From the NCBI RefSeq assembly GCF_003364215.1, contig NZ_NXLU01000003.1, positions 62,001 to 126,000 on the forward strand: a stretch of 64,000 nucleotides of DNA, read 5' to 3'. The DNA is from Helicobacter cholecystus. Lineage in GTDB: Bacteria; Campylobacterota; Campylobacteria; Campylobacterales; Helicobacteraceae. The notes beneath the pieces were generated by a model. That model was given only the letters and a program-made list of their open reading frames with translations, was not told where the DNA came from and did not search any database. The translations under genes were made by a program, and so were the position numbers. Shown piece by piece: positions 17,379 through 26,354 of the stretch (its first letter is position 1; each line of letters starts with the position of its first letter).

Positions 17379-18563
17379 ATGAGTGTTTTACAAATTGGTG
17401 CTGGAGGAGTTGGAGGAGTTGTTGCACATAAACTTGCAATGAATGCAGGGGTTTTTGGAGAAATTACTCTAGCTTCAAAAACTTTAAGCAAGTGTGAAGA
17501 AATTGCAAAAAGTGTTCTGGAAAAAACAGGCATAAAGATTACATGCAAAAGTGTCAATGCAGATCATGTAGAAGAGCTTATAGCTCTTATTAATGAAGTT
17601 AAACCCAAAGTTGTCATTAATGTTGCACTGCCTTATCAAGACCTTAGCATTATGCAGGCATGTTTAAGAACTAAAACTCACTATCTTGATACGGCAAATT
17701 ATGAACACCCTGAGAGTGCAAAATTTGAATACAAGGAGCAATGGGCATTCCATGAAGCCTATAAAGAGGCTGGAATCTTTGCCTTACTTGGGAGTGGATT
17801 TGATCCGGGGGTGACAAATGTATTTTGTGCCTATGCACAAAAACACTATTTTGATGAAATTCATAGCATTGATATCCTTGATTGCAATGCAGGAGATCAT
17901 GGCTACGCATTTGCAACAAATTTTAACCCAGAAATCAATCTTAGAGAAGTCAGCTCAAAAGGAAGATATTGGGAAAATGGAGAGTGGATTGAGACAGAAG
18001 CAATGGAAATTATGCAAGTATGGGATTATCCTGAAATAGGCAAGAGAGATTCTTATCTTCTCTATCATGAAGAATTAGAATCTCTTGTTAAACATATCAA
18101 AGGCCTTAAACGTATCCGCTTCTTTATGACTTTTTCTGCAAATTATCTTAATCATATGCGATGTTTGCAGAATGTTGGGATGCTTAGAATTGATGAAGTG
18201 GAGCATAATGGAGAGAAAATTATTCCTATCCAATTCTTAAAAACCCTCCTCCCTGACCCTGCAAGTCTAGCTGGTCGAACTATTGGTAAAACAAATATTG
18301 GATGTTATATTAAAGGCATTAAAGAAGGCAAGGAGAAAACAATCTATATTTATAATGTTTGTGATCATCAAGAATGCTATAAAGAAGTCAATTCTCAAGC
18401 GATCAGTTACACTACAGGTGTGCCTGCAATGATTGGGGCTAAACTCATTATGGAAGGAAAATGGGGTGGAAGAGGTGTATTTAATATGGAAGAGCTTGAT
18501 CCAGATGTATTTATGGAGGAGCTTAATACTCAAGGCTTACCTTGGAAGGTACTTGAGCTTTGA
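17379..18563 (+). CDS. Carboxynorspermidine synthase (saccharopine-dehydrogenase family)
   Basis: A 394-residue NADPH-dependent enzyme that condenses a diamine with aspartate semialdehyde in the alternative spermidine pathway used by Campylobacter (Cj0172c) and many gut bacteria. The N-terminal Rossmann motif is LQIGAGGVGGVVAHKLA. Other family features are the YLDTANYEHPE segment, the LLGSGFDPGVTNVF loop, and SYTTGVPAMIGAKLI near the C-terminus. The ATG at 17379 is preceded by GGAGAAGG; an upstream TTG falls at the end of the -10 box and is excluded. It is followed with a four-base overlap by the uracil-glycosylase-like gene. No carboxynorspermidine decarboxylase gene is visible nearby. Confidence 0.9.
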   Translation: MSVLQIGAGGVGGVVAHKLAMNAGVFGEITLASKTLSKCEEIAKSVLEKTGIKITCKSVNADHVEELIALINEVKPKVVINVALPYQDLSIMQACLRTKTHYLDTANYEHPESAKFEYKEQWAFHEAYKEAGIFALLGSGFDPGVTNVFCAYAQKHYFDEIHSIDILDCNAGDHGYAFATNFNPEINLREVSSKGRYWENGEWIETEAMEIMQVWDYPEIGKRDSYLLYHEELESLVKHIKGLKRIRFFMTFSANYLNHMRCLQNVGMLRIDEVEHNGEKIIPIQFLKTLLPDPASLAGRTIGKTNIGCYIKGIKEGKEKTIYIYNVCDHQECYKEVNSQAISYTTGVPAMIGAKLIMEGKWGGRGVFNMEELDPDVFMEELNTQGLPWKVLEL

Positions 18564-19114
18564 ATTACCCCTTAATAAATTTATATCATCTCTACAATCT
18601 TGAGATGTTTGCTCAAGGGTATTGTGATGGATTGCAACACTCCTCTACCCCTGCTCCCAAGCAATCTCAAAATCTAGGCTACAATCCTTCTCATGCCAAA
18701 ACAATGCTCATTACAACCTTCCCTTTAATTGATAAAGATGGAGTATTTTTCTCTCAAAAAAGCTCACAAATGCTTCAAGATATGATTTTTAAGGTTTTAA
18801 ACCTTTCTTTATGTGAATGTGCAATTTTCTCTCTTTATAAATCCCAAGAATTATTAAATCCTCATGATATGCAAAAATATAAAGAAATTTTGTTTGCACA
18901 AATTCTTCAAAGCCCAGCTAGGTGTGGATTAATTTTTGGACTTGAAGAGATTGCTATTCCTCTTTTCCCAAAATACTCCCTCTCTATAGGTTCAAGCCTA
19001 AATTTCAAAGGAAAAAAACTCCTTATCACCCACTCTCTTAAAGCTCTCATTAGGCTTGAAAATCTTAAAAAACAAACTTTCCAAGATCTTAAAAACCTCA
19101 AGGCATTATTATGA
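18560..19114 (+). CDS. Degenerate uracil-DNA-glycosylase-like protein
   Basis: A 184-residue protein whose pattern follows the family 4 uracil-DNA glycosylase fold but with eroded motifs. KDGVFFSQKSSQMLQDMI fits the place of the ED-x-x-G-x-PFVGRAG segment. RCGLIFGLEEIAIPLF corresponds to the P-x-VIV-x-LG strand, and THSLKALIRLENLKKQ to the HPSALLRNPELK motif, keeping one histidine. The four iron-sulfur cysteines and the catalytic acidic motif are not recognisable. It may therefore have lost glycosylase activity. The start is a TTG overlapping the previous stop (TTGA), and its own stop overlaps the next start (ATGA), so it is coupled to both neighbours. Confidence 0.6.
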   Translation: MNYPLINLYHLYNLEMFAQGYCDGLQHSSTPAPKQSQNLGYNPSHAKTMLITTFPLIDKDGVFFSQKSSQMLQDMIFKVLNLSLCECAIFSLYKSQELLNPHDMQKYKEILFAQILQSPARCGLIFGLEEIAIPLFPKYSLSIGSSLNFKGKKLLITHSLKALIRLENLKKQTFQDLKNLKALL

Positions 19115-20214
19115 AAAAAACTTTATTTCTCCTCTTCTTTTCTTTTCTTGTTGCCCAGCAACTTGAGTTTAACCCTCCACACTTCTCTAAACCCCAAGAA
19201 GAAATCATTGCCCAATTCTCCCAAATCTCAGACAGAAACACAGTAAAAATTGCATTGATGATGCCTAAAAAAATCATTGGACGCTATTCGGTTGCAACTA
19301 TTGATACCATTTTGGCTTATCTCTCAGCCCGTGGAAGAGATTTTGAGTTTGAAGTCTTTGATTGTGGGGATGAGGAGAGAGATTCTATTAAAAAAACTTA
19401 TGAGCAAATTGAACAAAATAAATTTCAATTCATTATTGCTGTCATGACAACTAAAGGAGCGATAGAAAGTTCAAAACTTGCTTTAAAAATTCCACTGTAT
19501 ATTCCAACCGTCAATCATACTCAAATTCCTTTTTCTCCTTCAAATTCTCCCCTACTTTTTTTTGGAGGGATAAGCTATGAGGAGCAAATCCAAAAGCTTT
19601 TAGAAATTCGATCAGGGGCACATGTCATTGCTTATAATGATGATAGTCCTGTGGGAGAAAGGCTGTCTATGATTTTACAAGAAAATATAGGGGAACTCCC
19701 AGAACTTACAATCACTAATGAAATAGCCGCTACATTTGCCAAAAGTAATAAAGCTCAAGAGCTTCTGCTTGAAAATGCAGATGTATTTTTAAATACTCCT
19801 GTTGTAAAAACTGGATTACTTCTTTCCCAAATTGGTTATTTCAAGAAAAAATCTGCAACCTTTCTCTCAACACAAATTAATTATAATCCCTCTCTCACTA
19901 TACTCACCCAGCAAAGAGATAGAAAAAACCTCTATATTGCAAATTCTATTGGAAAAACTGATCAAAAACTTATTGAATATGGCTCATTGCTTAACAGTGA
20001 TCTTAAATATGATTGGGTAAATTATTCAACAGCTATAGGAATGGAGGTCTTTTATAGAATCATCCATCCTGATACTCTAAGCTACTTTAAAGAAAAAATC
20101 ATAGATAACCAAGTGCAATATGATGTGAAGATCTATCAAGTAGATACCAAGGGCTTCCACCCTATTGATATCCAAACACTCAAGGCACTTCAAGAGCAAA
20201 AAGAATCTAAATAA
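19111..20214 (+). CDS. Periplasmic-binding-protein-like (type I fold, LpoA/LppC-like) secreted protein
   Basis: A 367-residue exported protein with a cleavable signal peptide (MKKTLFLLFFSFLVAQQ). The segment VKIALMMPKKIIGRYSVATI, then alternating strands and helices such as FQFIIAVMTTKGAIESSKLA and LYIPTVNHTQIPF, is typical of type I periplasmic-binding folds, including the C-domain of LpoA. The ligand cannot be predicted. The last part (QVQYDVKIYQVDTKGFHP) matches the common C-terminal strand of the fold. The start overlaps the preceding gene by four bases. The gene ends convergently, overlapping the end of fdhD by eight bases. Confidence 0.65.
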   Translation: MKKTLFLLFFSFLVAQQLEFNPPHFSKPQEEIIAQFSQISDRNTVKIALMMPKKIIGRYSVATIDTILAYLSARGRDFEFEVFDCGDEERDSIKKTYEQIEQNKFQFIIAVMTTKGAIESSKLALKIPLYIPTVNHTQIPFSPSNSPLLFFGGISYEEQIQKLLEIRSGAHVIAYNDDSPVGERLSMILQENIGELPELTITNEIAATFAKSNKAQELLLENADVFLNTPVVKTGLLLSQIGYFKKKSATFLSTQINYNPSLTILTQQRDRKNLYIANSIGKTDQKLIEYGSLLNSDLKYDWVNYSTAIGMEVFYRIIHPDTLSYFKEKIIDNQVQYDVKIYQVDTKGFHPIDIQTLKALQEQKESK

Positions 20215-20983
20215 TCCTTGAAGTATGAGTATAGAGATTCATATTTTTTCCTCTTGCAAATCCGCAAAGTGTAATACCGTGTTTTTGAGCGGTTTGCACT
20301 CCTAGAAATGTAGGAGCTGTTCTAGAAATCACAATAGGAATATGATGCATAACAGCCTTACTCACCATCTCAGAACTCAATCTTCCACTTACAATAAGTA
20401 TCCCCTCATTGGGATCTTTATCTTGCATTCTTGCTCTCCCACAAACCTTATCAATGGCATTATGTCGCCCAATATCTTCACTGACTAAAAAACTCTCATC
20501 AGCAAAAAGAAGCATCGCCTTATGCACACAACCTGTTTTTAAATACAGCTCACTCTCTTGATAAAATCTCTTGACATGAGAGAGCACCCACTCTCCACTC
20601 ACTTTTAGAGGTGAAGTATTAAAACTCACTTCCAAAGCATTCTCTACATTTCCAGTCACTCCTCCACCGCAACCTGAAACTAAAGTTTTCTCTTTATAAA
20701 GATTTTTAAGATTGTGGGTATTAATCCTTGCATGCATCTCTACATTTAAGCCATCTTCACTTACCTTCAAGCTCTGCACATCACAAATATCATCAATCAC
20801 CCCCTCACTGAGTAAAAATCCCACCATATGGGCTTCTTGATTTTGTGGAATACACATTGTTGAGATCACTTTTTCTCCATTTAAGAAAAAATTGACCCTT
20901 GATTCTAAGATGACCACATCTCCTTTCTGCACTCTCTGACCATCTTCAAAACGCACAATTTCAATATTTTTTAATACTTCCAT
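20207..20983 (-). CDS. fdhD: Formate dehydrogenase accessory sulfurtransferase FdhD
   Basis: Transfers sulfur to the molybdenum cofactor of formate dehydrogenase. The 258 residues are full length. The conserved cysteine motif reads VSGCGGGVTGN instead of the enteric CGLC, keeping only the first cysteine. TGCVHKAMLL, SEDIGRHNAIDKV and IVSGRLSSEMVSKA are intact family signatures. The ATG follows AAAGGAT. It is divergent from gpsA, and no formate dehydrogenase structural genes are in the window. Confidence 0.95.
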   Translation of the reverse strand: MEVLKNIEIVRFEDGQRVQKGDVVILESRVNFFLNGEKVISTMCIPQNQEAHMVGFLLSEGVIDDICDVQSLKVSEDGLNVEMHARINTHNLKNLYKEKTLVSGCGGGVTGNVENALEVSFNTSPLKVSGEWVLSHVKRFYQESELYLKTGCVHKAMLLFADESFLVSEDIGRHNAIDKVCGRARMQDKDPNEGILIVSGRLSSEMVSKAVMHHIPIVISRTAPTFLGVQTAQKHGITLCGFARGKNMNLYTHTSRII

Positions 20984-21067
20984 TTTTCTATCCTTTTTTG
21001 CATAAAATTCAAATTATATTTTTGCACAAAAGAGATAAAGGGTAAGATTCAAAGTAAAAAAATCTCC

Positions 21068-21091
21068 CAAAAAGTGGAACTCTTTTTGTTT
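21068..21091 (+). promoter_or_regulatory. Sigma54-like promoter before gpsA, overlapping a hairpin
   Basis: TGGAAC at 21075-21080, then five bases, then TTGTTT at 21086-21091. The two key G positions have the spacing of the Campylobacter flaB-type sigma54 promoter (GGAAC-N5-TTGCTT); one base of the -12 GC pair is T instead of C. Initiation near 21100 would leave a leader of about 30 bases with AAGG before the ATG. The same DNA holds CAAAAAG (21068-21074) and CTTTTTG (21082-21088), a 7-bp inverted repeat. Confidence 0.35.
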
Positions 21092-21130
21092 TGTTCTTCA
21101 TTAAAAATTTATGAATTCTAAGGTTTTTTT

Positions 21131-22060
21131 ATGGCAATTGTAAGTGTCTTTGGAGGTGGTGCTTGGGGAAAAGCACTAGCTTTCTCATTCTCTTTTAACA
21201 ATCAAGTGTATATCCATTCTAGGCGAACTCTAAGCTTTAAAGATCTCTGCACTCCCAACCCAATCAAACAAGTAGATTTACAAAAAGCTTTAAGTGCGGA
21301 TTATTTTGTCATTGCCATTGCTTCAAGTGCCCTACGCTTATGGATAAAAGAAGTTTTTTATCCTGCAGCAAATCAGCTTAAAAAAGAGATTAAGATCCTC
21401 TCAGCAAGTAAAGGGATTGAAGAAAATAGTGGGGCATTCGTCAGTGATATTTTTCAGCATTTCTTTCCCTCTCTTAGTCTTTGCTTTCTCTCTGGCCCAA
21501 GCTTTGCACATGAAGTGATACAAAAGCTCCCTTGTGCACTTATGATTAGCTCACTTAATATTCCTCTTGCAAGAGAATTTAGAGAGCTTATGCCTTCTTT
21601 TATCAAAACCTATGTTAGCCCTGATATTATTGGTGGAGAAGTGAGTGGATCTTACAAGAATGTTATTGCCATTGCTGGAGGGATTTGTGATGGATTAAAT
21701 CTTGGCAATAATGCAAAAGCCTCACTGATGGCTAGAGGATTGATTGAAATGTATCGATTTGGCCAACATTTTGGAGCAAAGATGGAAACTTTTTTAGGAT
21801 TGAGTGGGGCGGGAGATTTATTTCTAACAGCCAATTCCACTCTTTCAAGAAATTATCGCGTAGGACTTGCACTTGCGCAAAATAAACCCATTAAGCAAAT
21901 TTTACAAGATCTAGGAGAAGTGGCTGAGGGAGTGAAAAGCTCAAAAGCAATTGTGCAAATTAGTAAAAAGGAAGGGATTTATACCCCCATTGCAACACAG
22001 GTGCAAGAAATTATCAATGGCAAAGATCCAAGAGAAAGTTTAAAGGTATTAATGAAATAA
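21131..22060 (+). CDS. gpsA: Glycerol-3-phosphate dehydrogenase [NAD(P)+]
   Basis: Makes sn-glycerol-3-phosphate for phospholipid synthesis. The 309 residues are slightly short but complete. Landmarks are the nucleotide-binding [10 protein letters not shown] at the N-terminus, [21 protein letters not shown], the catalytic [17 protein letters not shown], and [19 protein letters not shown]. The ATG has AAGG seven bases upstream. Its TAA overlaps the ATG of the first tail-bearing autotransporter (TAATG), so this housekeeping gene is the physical head of the outer-membrane barrel operon. Confidence 0.95.
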   Translation: MAIVSVFGGGAWGKALAFSFSFNNQVYIHSRRTLSFKDLCTPNPIKQVDLQKALSADYFVIAIASSALRLWIKEVFYPAANQLKKEIKILSASKGIEENSGAFVSDIFQHFFPSLSLCFLSGPSFAHEVIQKLPCALMISSLNIPLAREFRELMPSFIKTYVSPDIIGGEVSGSYKNVIAIAGGICDGLNLGNNAKASLMARGLIEMYRFGQHFGAKMETFLGLSGAGDLFLTANSTLSRNYRVGLALAQNKPIKQILQDLGEVAEGVKSSKAIVQISKKEGIYTPIATQVQEIINGKDPRESLKVLMK

Positions 22061-25000
22061 TGAATAGATTTTTAAGGATTGGATTTTTTAGCGCTCTATT
22101 AGCTCAAAACCTCTACAGTGTCAATGCAAACTGGTGGTGGGAGCTAGATGAAGATAATAATCCAATCCCTCCAGCAGGTCCAATTCTACGCGATCCTCTT
22201 ACTATTTATGAAGATAGCACCCTTAATGTCATTGCCAATGGTGATGGAAATCTTGGCAATCAATTTTTTAGCGGGAATATAATCTTTAATCATAATCTTG
22301 TCATCAACCTTCTGACACAAAGATCAGGAACAAACGAGACAACAACAATTTATCGCCGTGATAATCATTTTAATATTGCAAATTTTGATGGCATAGGAAC
22401 ACTTACTCTTAATATTGATTCTCCGAATGTTTTTGCAAAAAGTATTTTTAACTTTGATGGAGGACAAGATGGACTTAATCTTAATGTCAAAACAAACATC
22501 AGAGCCACTGAGGGAAGTCAAATCTTTTCTGTCTTTAGAGTGGGGGGATCCACACTTAATATTACCAATGATTTTATAGTCGATCTTTCCAAAGCTACAG
22601 GGGTATTTAGTAATGCTAATCCTGCAGGTGGAATCACAAATGCAAAAACTATTTTTGATGCTGCTGGGACTATCAATGTTAATGCAGCCAATAGCACAGC
22701 TGTTCTTATTCAGATGAATGGAGATATTGCAAATTTTGGTGGAATCACTACCATTAATCTTGCTAATGGCAATTCATTTTTTAAAGGAAGAGTAGAAGCT
22801 GTAAGCACTTCAGCCACAAACTTTAATCTCTCTAATGCCTCTCTTGCAGAAATCCAACTCACTGCTCATAATAGAAATAATAATGATGTACCTAATTTTA
22901 CCCTTAATCTCAATAGCGGATCAATTGCAAAAATTGATACAAAAATCAATTCTGCTGCTTCTCGTTTAAACTACAATATCAATAATGCTTCACTCTATGC
23001 GGATTTCACCTATGATAATGCTCAAAATCCAAACACTCCAGGAGGAGTAAATAACCCTGCACAAGCTCTTCTTAATATCACTAATAGTGGAACTTGGTAT
23101 GTGGGCAAAGATAATGCAGTAGAAAATCTTATGATTGGAAACCCTTCAGAAAACCTTACAAAAGATAATTTTGAAAATCTTACCAATCTTGCTTCCGTAG
23201 ATTTTCGATTTGCCAATAAGGGCACAACACTTAGGGCCATAGAGAGAATGAATGAAGACAATCGTTTCACGCTTAATATTGGGAGTATTGGAAGCCCTGT
23301 AGGACTGAGTGGTGGGGTATTTCGCCTCTATGGGATCTTAAATGCAAATGGATGGAATGCAGTTAATGATATAAATACAGGGGATTTGATTGAGAATATT
23401 GCCACTGACCAAGTGCATACAAGTCAACTTAATGGAACTCATCATATCCAGCTCTTTTGGGATAAAAATAGCTTTGATAAATCTTTACTTAACACTGATC
23501 TAGAACCTAGAAAAATCATTGTTGCAAAAGAATTTGCCACACCAAGAAATTCAAATTTTGTAGGTGCAGTCACACCAATTGGTGTCTATAACTATATCAC
23601 CAATCTTAAAAAAGAAAATTTTACCTATACTGATAACAATGGTGCATTACAAACAGGCTCTCAATGGATCGTTACTGATGTGCAAAGAGCAGATAACTCT
23701 TATATGTCTAGGCTTCTTGATTCCTTGTTTCAAACCCAATTTAGGATTTATAAAACCCAAATTGATACACTCAATCTAAGAATGGGAGAACTGAGAAAAC
23801 TCAATCGTGTTCATGGAGTGTGGCTAAGAAGCAAATATGGACGTCTTGGCTCAAAAGAAACGAACCAAACTCTAGCCTCTTGGGATGAATTTGCTTCTGT
23901 TTGGCTGGGGTATGATCAAAACTTTTATGTTTTGGGTGGAAAAAATTTTTTAGGTCTTTCTTTTGATGTTAATTTTTTCAACTCTAATGGAATTCCTGAT
24001 CAAGATGATTTTACAAATCCTTCTTATATTGGCCAATCCCAATCTTATGGTCTCTCAATCTATGATACATTTTTCTTTGATAATGGCTTTTATATTGATG
24101 CTTTAGCTAAGTATTATTTAACAAAAAACAAATTCATCATCAACTCTGAAGTTTTATCAAGAAATACCCCTAAGTTTTTCTCTCATAATTTTTATGCCTC
24201 TTTTGAAGTAGGAAAAAGGTTTAAACTCCCTGTCAAACTCTCCACAAGTGCAAAAGACTATCTCTATCTCAAACCTGACGCAGGAATGTCCTTTGCCTTT
24301 AGCAGTGGGCAGGATTGGAGTTTTATGGATTGGAGTAATCAAAGAGTAAATGCAAGATTAGACTTTAATTCACCTGTGAATATGCGCACGGGTTTAACAT
24401 TTGGCTGGACATGGAATTCTAGGGGGTATGAGGGAGATTTATATGCAGGAACAAGTTTTGAGTATGACTTTAATAGTGGTGGGGATTTACGACTTGAGGA
24501 TTTCTTAGATCGTGTAACACTTGCCCATCGTGGAAACTTTAATTGGCGCATTAATGCTGGAACAAATGTAATTCTTAATGAATATTGGAGACTTTATTTT
24601 GATGTGGATACTGCATTTTTTGGGATCATTAACTCTACTTTTACACTCAATGCGGGAGTAAGAATTAATTTTGGACGCTTGCATCCACAAATGCCCTATA
24701 TTCCCCCTTATATGGACGAACTTGAAGATTTAAACAAATACCCTGCCTATCGTCGAACAATTCCACAGGTACAAAATTATGAAACTGAAGGAATTTTGGA
24801 TAATTATAGAGGAAATAAAAAATACACAATTCCCCCTAAAATTATCATTAAACAAAAACCATTTGAAGGGACACAAAAATCTCAAGACAAACAAATTGAG
24901 CAACTCAAAATAGAGCCTAAAGTTGAGCAAAAACCTCAAGGGGCCCCAGAATTTATTGATAATCCTGGACAAATCAATGCTCCAAGCCAAAATTATAAAA

Positions 25001-25098
25001 GAGATACAAATATGCCGATGTATAACAACTTAAATATAGAGCAAAGATCACGTTCAATGGATAATATTAAAGAAACTTATAATAGAGGATATCGATGA
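22060..25098 (+). CDS. Autotransporter with C-terminal periplasmic tail (barrel protein 1)
   Basis: A 1012-residue surface protein. Residues 1-23 are a signal peptide (RIGFFSALLAQNLYSVNA). The passenger (24 to about 550) is Asn/Thr-rich and beta-helical, starting with NWWWELDED. A pertactin-like junction follows (GGVFRLYGILNANG, then HHIQLFW). The linker helix and RMGELRKLNRVHGVWLR lead into the barrel, about 580-872, whose last strand is LNAGVRINFG. Instead of stopping there the protein continues for about 140 residues: IPPYMDELEDL, then RRTIPQVQNYETEGI, then lysine/glutamine-rich sequence ending in GYR. That part should be periplasmic. No cysteine is present. The stop overlaps the next start by four bases (ATGA). 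The passenger's ligand is unknown. Confidence 0.82.
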   Translation: MNRFLRIGFFSALLAQNLYSVNANWWWELDEDNNPIPPAGPILRDPLTIYEDSTLNVIANGDGNLGNQFFSGNIIFNHNLVINLLTQRSGTNETTTIYRRDNHFNIANFDGIGTLTLNIDSPNVFAKSIFNFDGGQDGLNLNVKTNIRATEGSQIFSVFRVGGSTLNITNDFIVDLSKATGVFSNANPAGGITNAKTIFDAAGTINVNAANSTAVLIQMNGDIANFGGITTINLANGNSFFKGRVEAVSTSATNFNLSNASLAEIQLTAHNRNNNDVPNFTLNLNSGSIAKIDTKINSAASRLNYNINNASLYADFTYDNAQNPNTPGGVNNPAQALLNITNSGTWYVGKDNAVENLMIGNPSENLTKDNFENLTNLASVDFRFANKGTTLRAIERMNEDNRFTLNIGSIGSPVGLSGGVFRLYGILNANGWNAVNDINTGDLIENIATDQVHTSQLNGTHHIQLFWDKNSFDKSLLNTDLEPRKIIVAKEFATPRNSNFVGAVTPIGVYNYITNLKKENFTYTDNNGALQTGSQWIVTDVQRADNSYMSRLLDSLFQTQFRIYKTQIDTLNLRMGELRKLNRVHGVWLRSKYGRLGSKETNQTLASWDEFASVWLGYDQNFYVLGGKNFLGLSFDVNFFNSNGIPDQDDFTNPSYIGQSQSYGLSIYDTFFFDNGFYIDALAKYYLTKNKFIINSEVLSRNTPKFFSHNFYASFEVGKRFKLPVKLSTSAKDYLYLKPDAGMSFAFSSGQDWSFMDWSNQRVNARLDFNSPVNMRTGLTFGWTWNSRGYEGDLYAGTSFEYDFNSGGDLRLEDFLDRVTLAHRGNFNWRINAGTNVILNEYWRLYFDVDTAFFGIINSTFTLNAGVRINFGRLHPQMPYIPPYMDELEDLNKYPAYRRTIPQVQNYETEGILDNYRGNKKYTIPPKIIIKQKPFEGTQKSQDKQIEQLKIEPKVEQKPQGAPEFIDNPGQINAPSQNYKRDTNMPMYNNLNIEQRSRSMDNIKETYNRGYR

Positions 25099-26354
25099 GA
25101 AAAATCTCTTGTGTTTTAGTGCTGAGTGCCACCACTTCTCTCTTTGCCTCCTCTCTATCTAGCGCATTACAAGGAATTTATAACCTCCACTATGCTCATA
25201 CCTCTTCACTCCTTAACTCTACAATGGGGAATCTTAGAGAATCTCGCTATTCTGATGCACTTTGGCTTAGGGGAGAATTTACTCAAATCTCCTCAAGCGA
25301 TGATTCCACTCTTAAAGCTGCACTTGGAATGATTGGATATGATCACTCTTTTCTTCCAAATATTGGGCAAGATTTTTTAGGCATAAATTTTGAATATTCA
25401 TATTCATGGCTCAATACTCCACAAAATACTGCCAATACTTTTGGATTCACACTCTATAACACCTATTTCACCCCATCAAAGTTTTATATTGATACGCGTT
25501 TAAAATATCTCTATCACTCTTTAAACTTTGCTCTCCTCTCCTCTTCTCCTTCACATTTCTTACTAGGCTCACTTGAGCTTGGCTGGAAATTTATCTACTC
25601 TTATGGATTTTTTCTCCAGCCCGCTACTCAAATCTCTGTAGGCTATAGAAATGCAATCACCTTATCCCAAGGCTCATCAACCCTACGTTCTTCCTCATCT
25701 ATTCCACTTTTTTATCAAGTGGGGAGTTATATGGGATTTGAATTTGGCTCTAAGGCTGATATTGTTCTAGGAGTTTTTTATGATGGGAATCATTTTTTCT
25801 CCCACAATACTCTTGAGAAAAACTCACTTGATCATCGTTCCAATTCTACTCTTGCACTCAGTTTGCAATCCACTCTTTTCATTACAAAAAATTTCCGTTT
25901 TTATCTAGGAGGGAAAACAAGCTTTTTTGGTCAAAGCAATATTGATTACTCCGCAAATTTTGGAATGCGCATCTTATTAGGTCAAGACTATGCACAAACC
26001 CATAAAAAAGCTCCAGGTTATACCAATGAGCGTAATTTACGTTCTATTCAAGCCAATCTTTTATATGAAGCAGATCAAAGCAGAAGAAGAATACAAGAGC
26101 GCACTCATCTTAAACCTCAAGAACTTGAAAAGCAATATGCTATTCAAAACAATCGTAATGACACAAAAATTGAAGATGAAATCAAATATGCTAATCGTGA
26201 ACGTTTTTTAAGAGATCAAAAACGATGGAAAGACATTCAAAGCAATGAGCAAAATTATATCAATAGAACAGATGGACGTATAGAGACACGAAGTATTCAT
26301 CTTATCCGTGATTACAATAAACGTGAATTAGAGAGAAAATATGGTCCACAATAA
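25095..26354 (+). CDS. Passenger-less autotransporter-type barrel with charged tail (barrel protein 2)
   Basis: A 419-residue outer-membrane protein that is essentially an autotransporter translocator alone. After the signal peptide (CVLVLSATTSLFA) comes directly the linker helix and the family entry motif, LLNSTMGNLRESRYSDALWL, then the barrel to FGMRILLG near residue 295. It aligns segment by segment with the barrels of its neighbours (GFTLYNTYFTPSKFYIDTRL against their NIGIGLYDTF-type strand). A 124-residue tail follows, rich in Arg, Glu, Gln and Asn and probably helical (RERFLRDQKRWKDIQ). There is no room for a passenger, and mature cysteines are absent. It could be a porin-like plug, a decayed autotransporter, or a partner for the others. 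Confidence 0.78.
   Translation: MRKISCVLVLSATTSLFASSLSSALQGIYNLHYAHTSSLLNSTMGNLRESRYSDALWLRGEFTQISSSDDSTLKAALGMIGYDHSFLPNIGQDFLGINFEYSYSWLNTPQNTANTFGFTLYNTYFTPSKFYIDTRLKYLYHSLNFALLSSSPSHFLLGSLELGWKFIYSYGFFLQPATQISVGYRNAITLSQGSSTLRSSSSIPLFYQVGSYMGFEFGSKADIVLGVFYDGNHFFSHNTLEKNSLDHRSNSTLALSLQSTLFITKNFRFYLGGKTSFFGQSNIDYSANFGMRILLGQDYAQTHKKAPGYTNERNLRSIQANLLYEADQSRRRIQERTHLKPQELEKQYAIQNNRNDTKIEDEIKYANRERFLRDQKRWKDIQSNEQNYINRTDGRIETRSIHLIRDYNKRELERKYGPQ

Noticed and set aside
20984-21130. TATGAA at 21110-21116 as the gpsA -10 box
   Set aside because: Initiation from it would start at about 21123, removing most of the ribosome site, so the upstream sigma54-like element is the better candidate.
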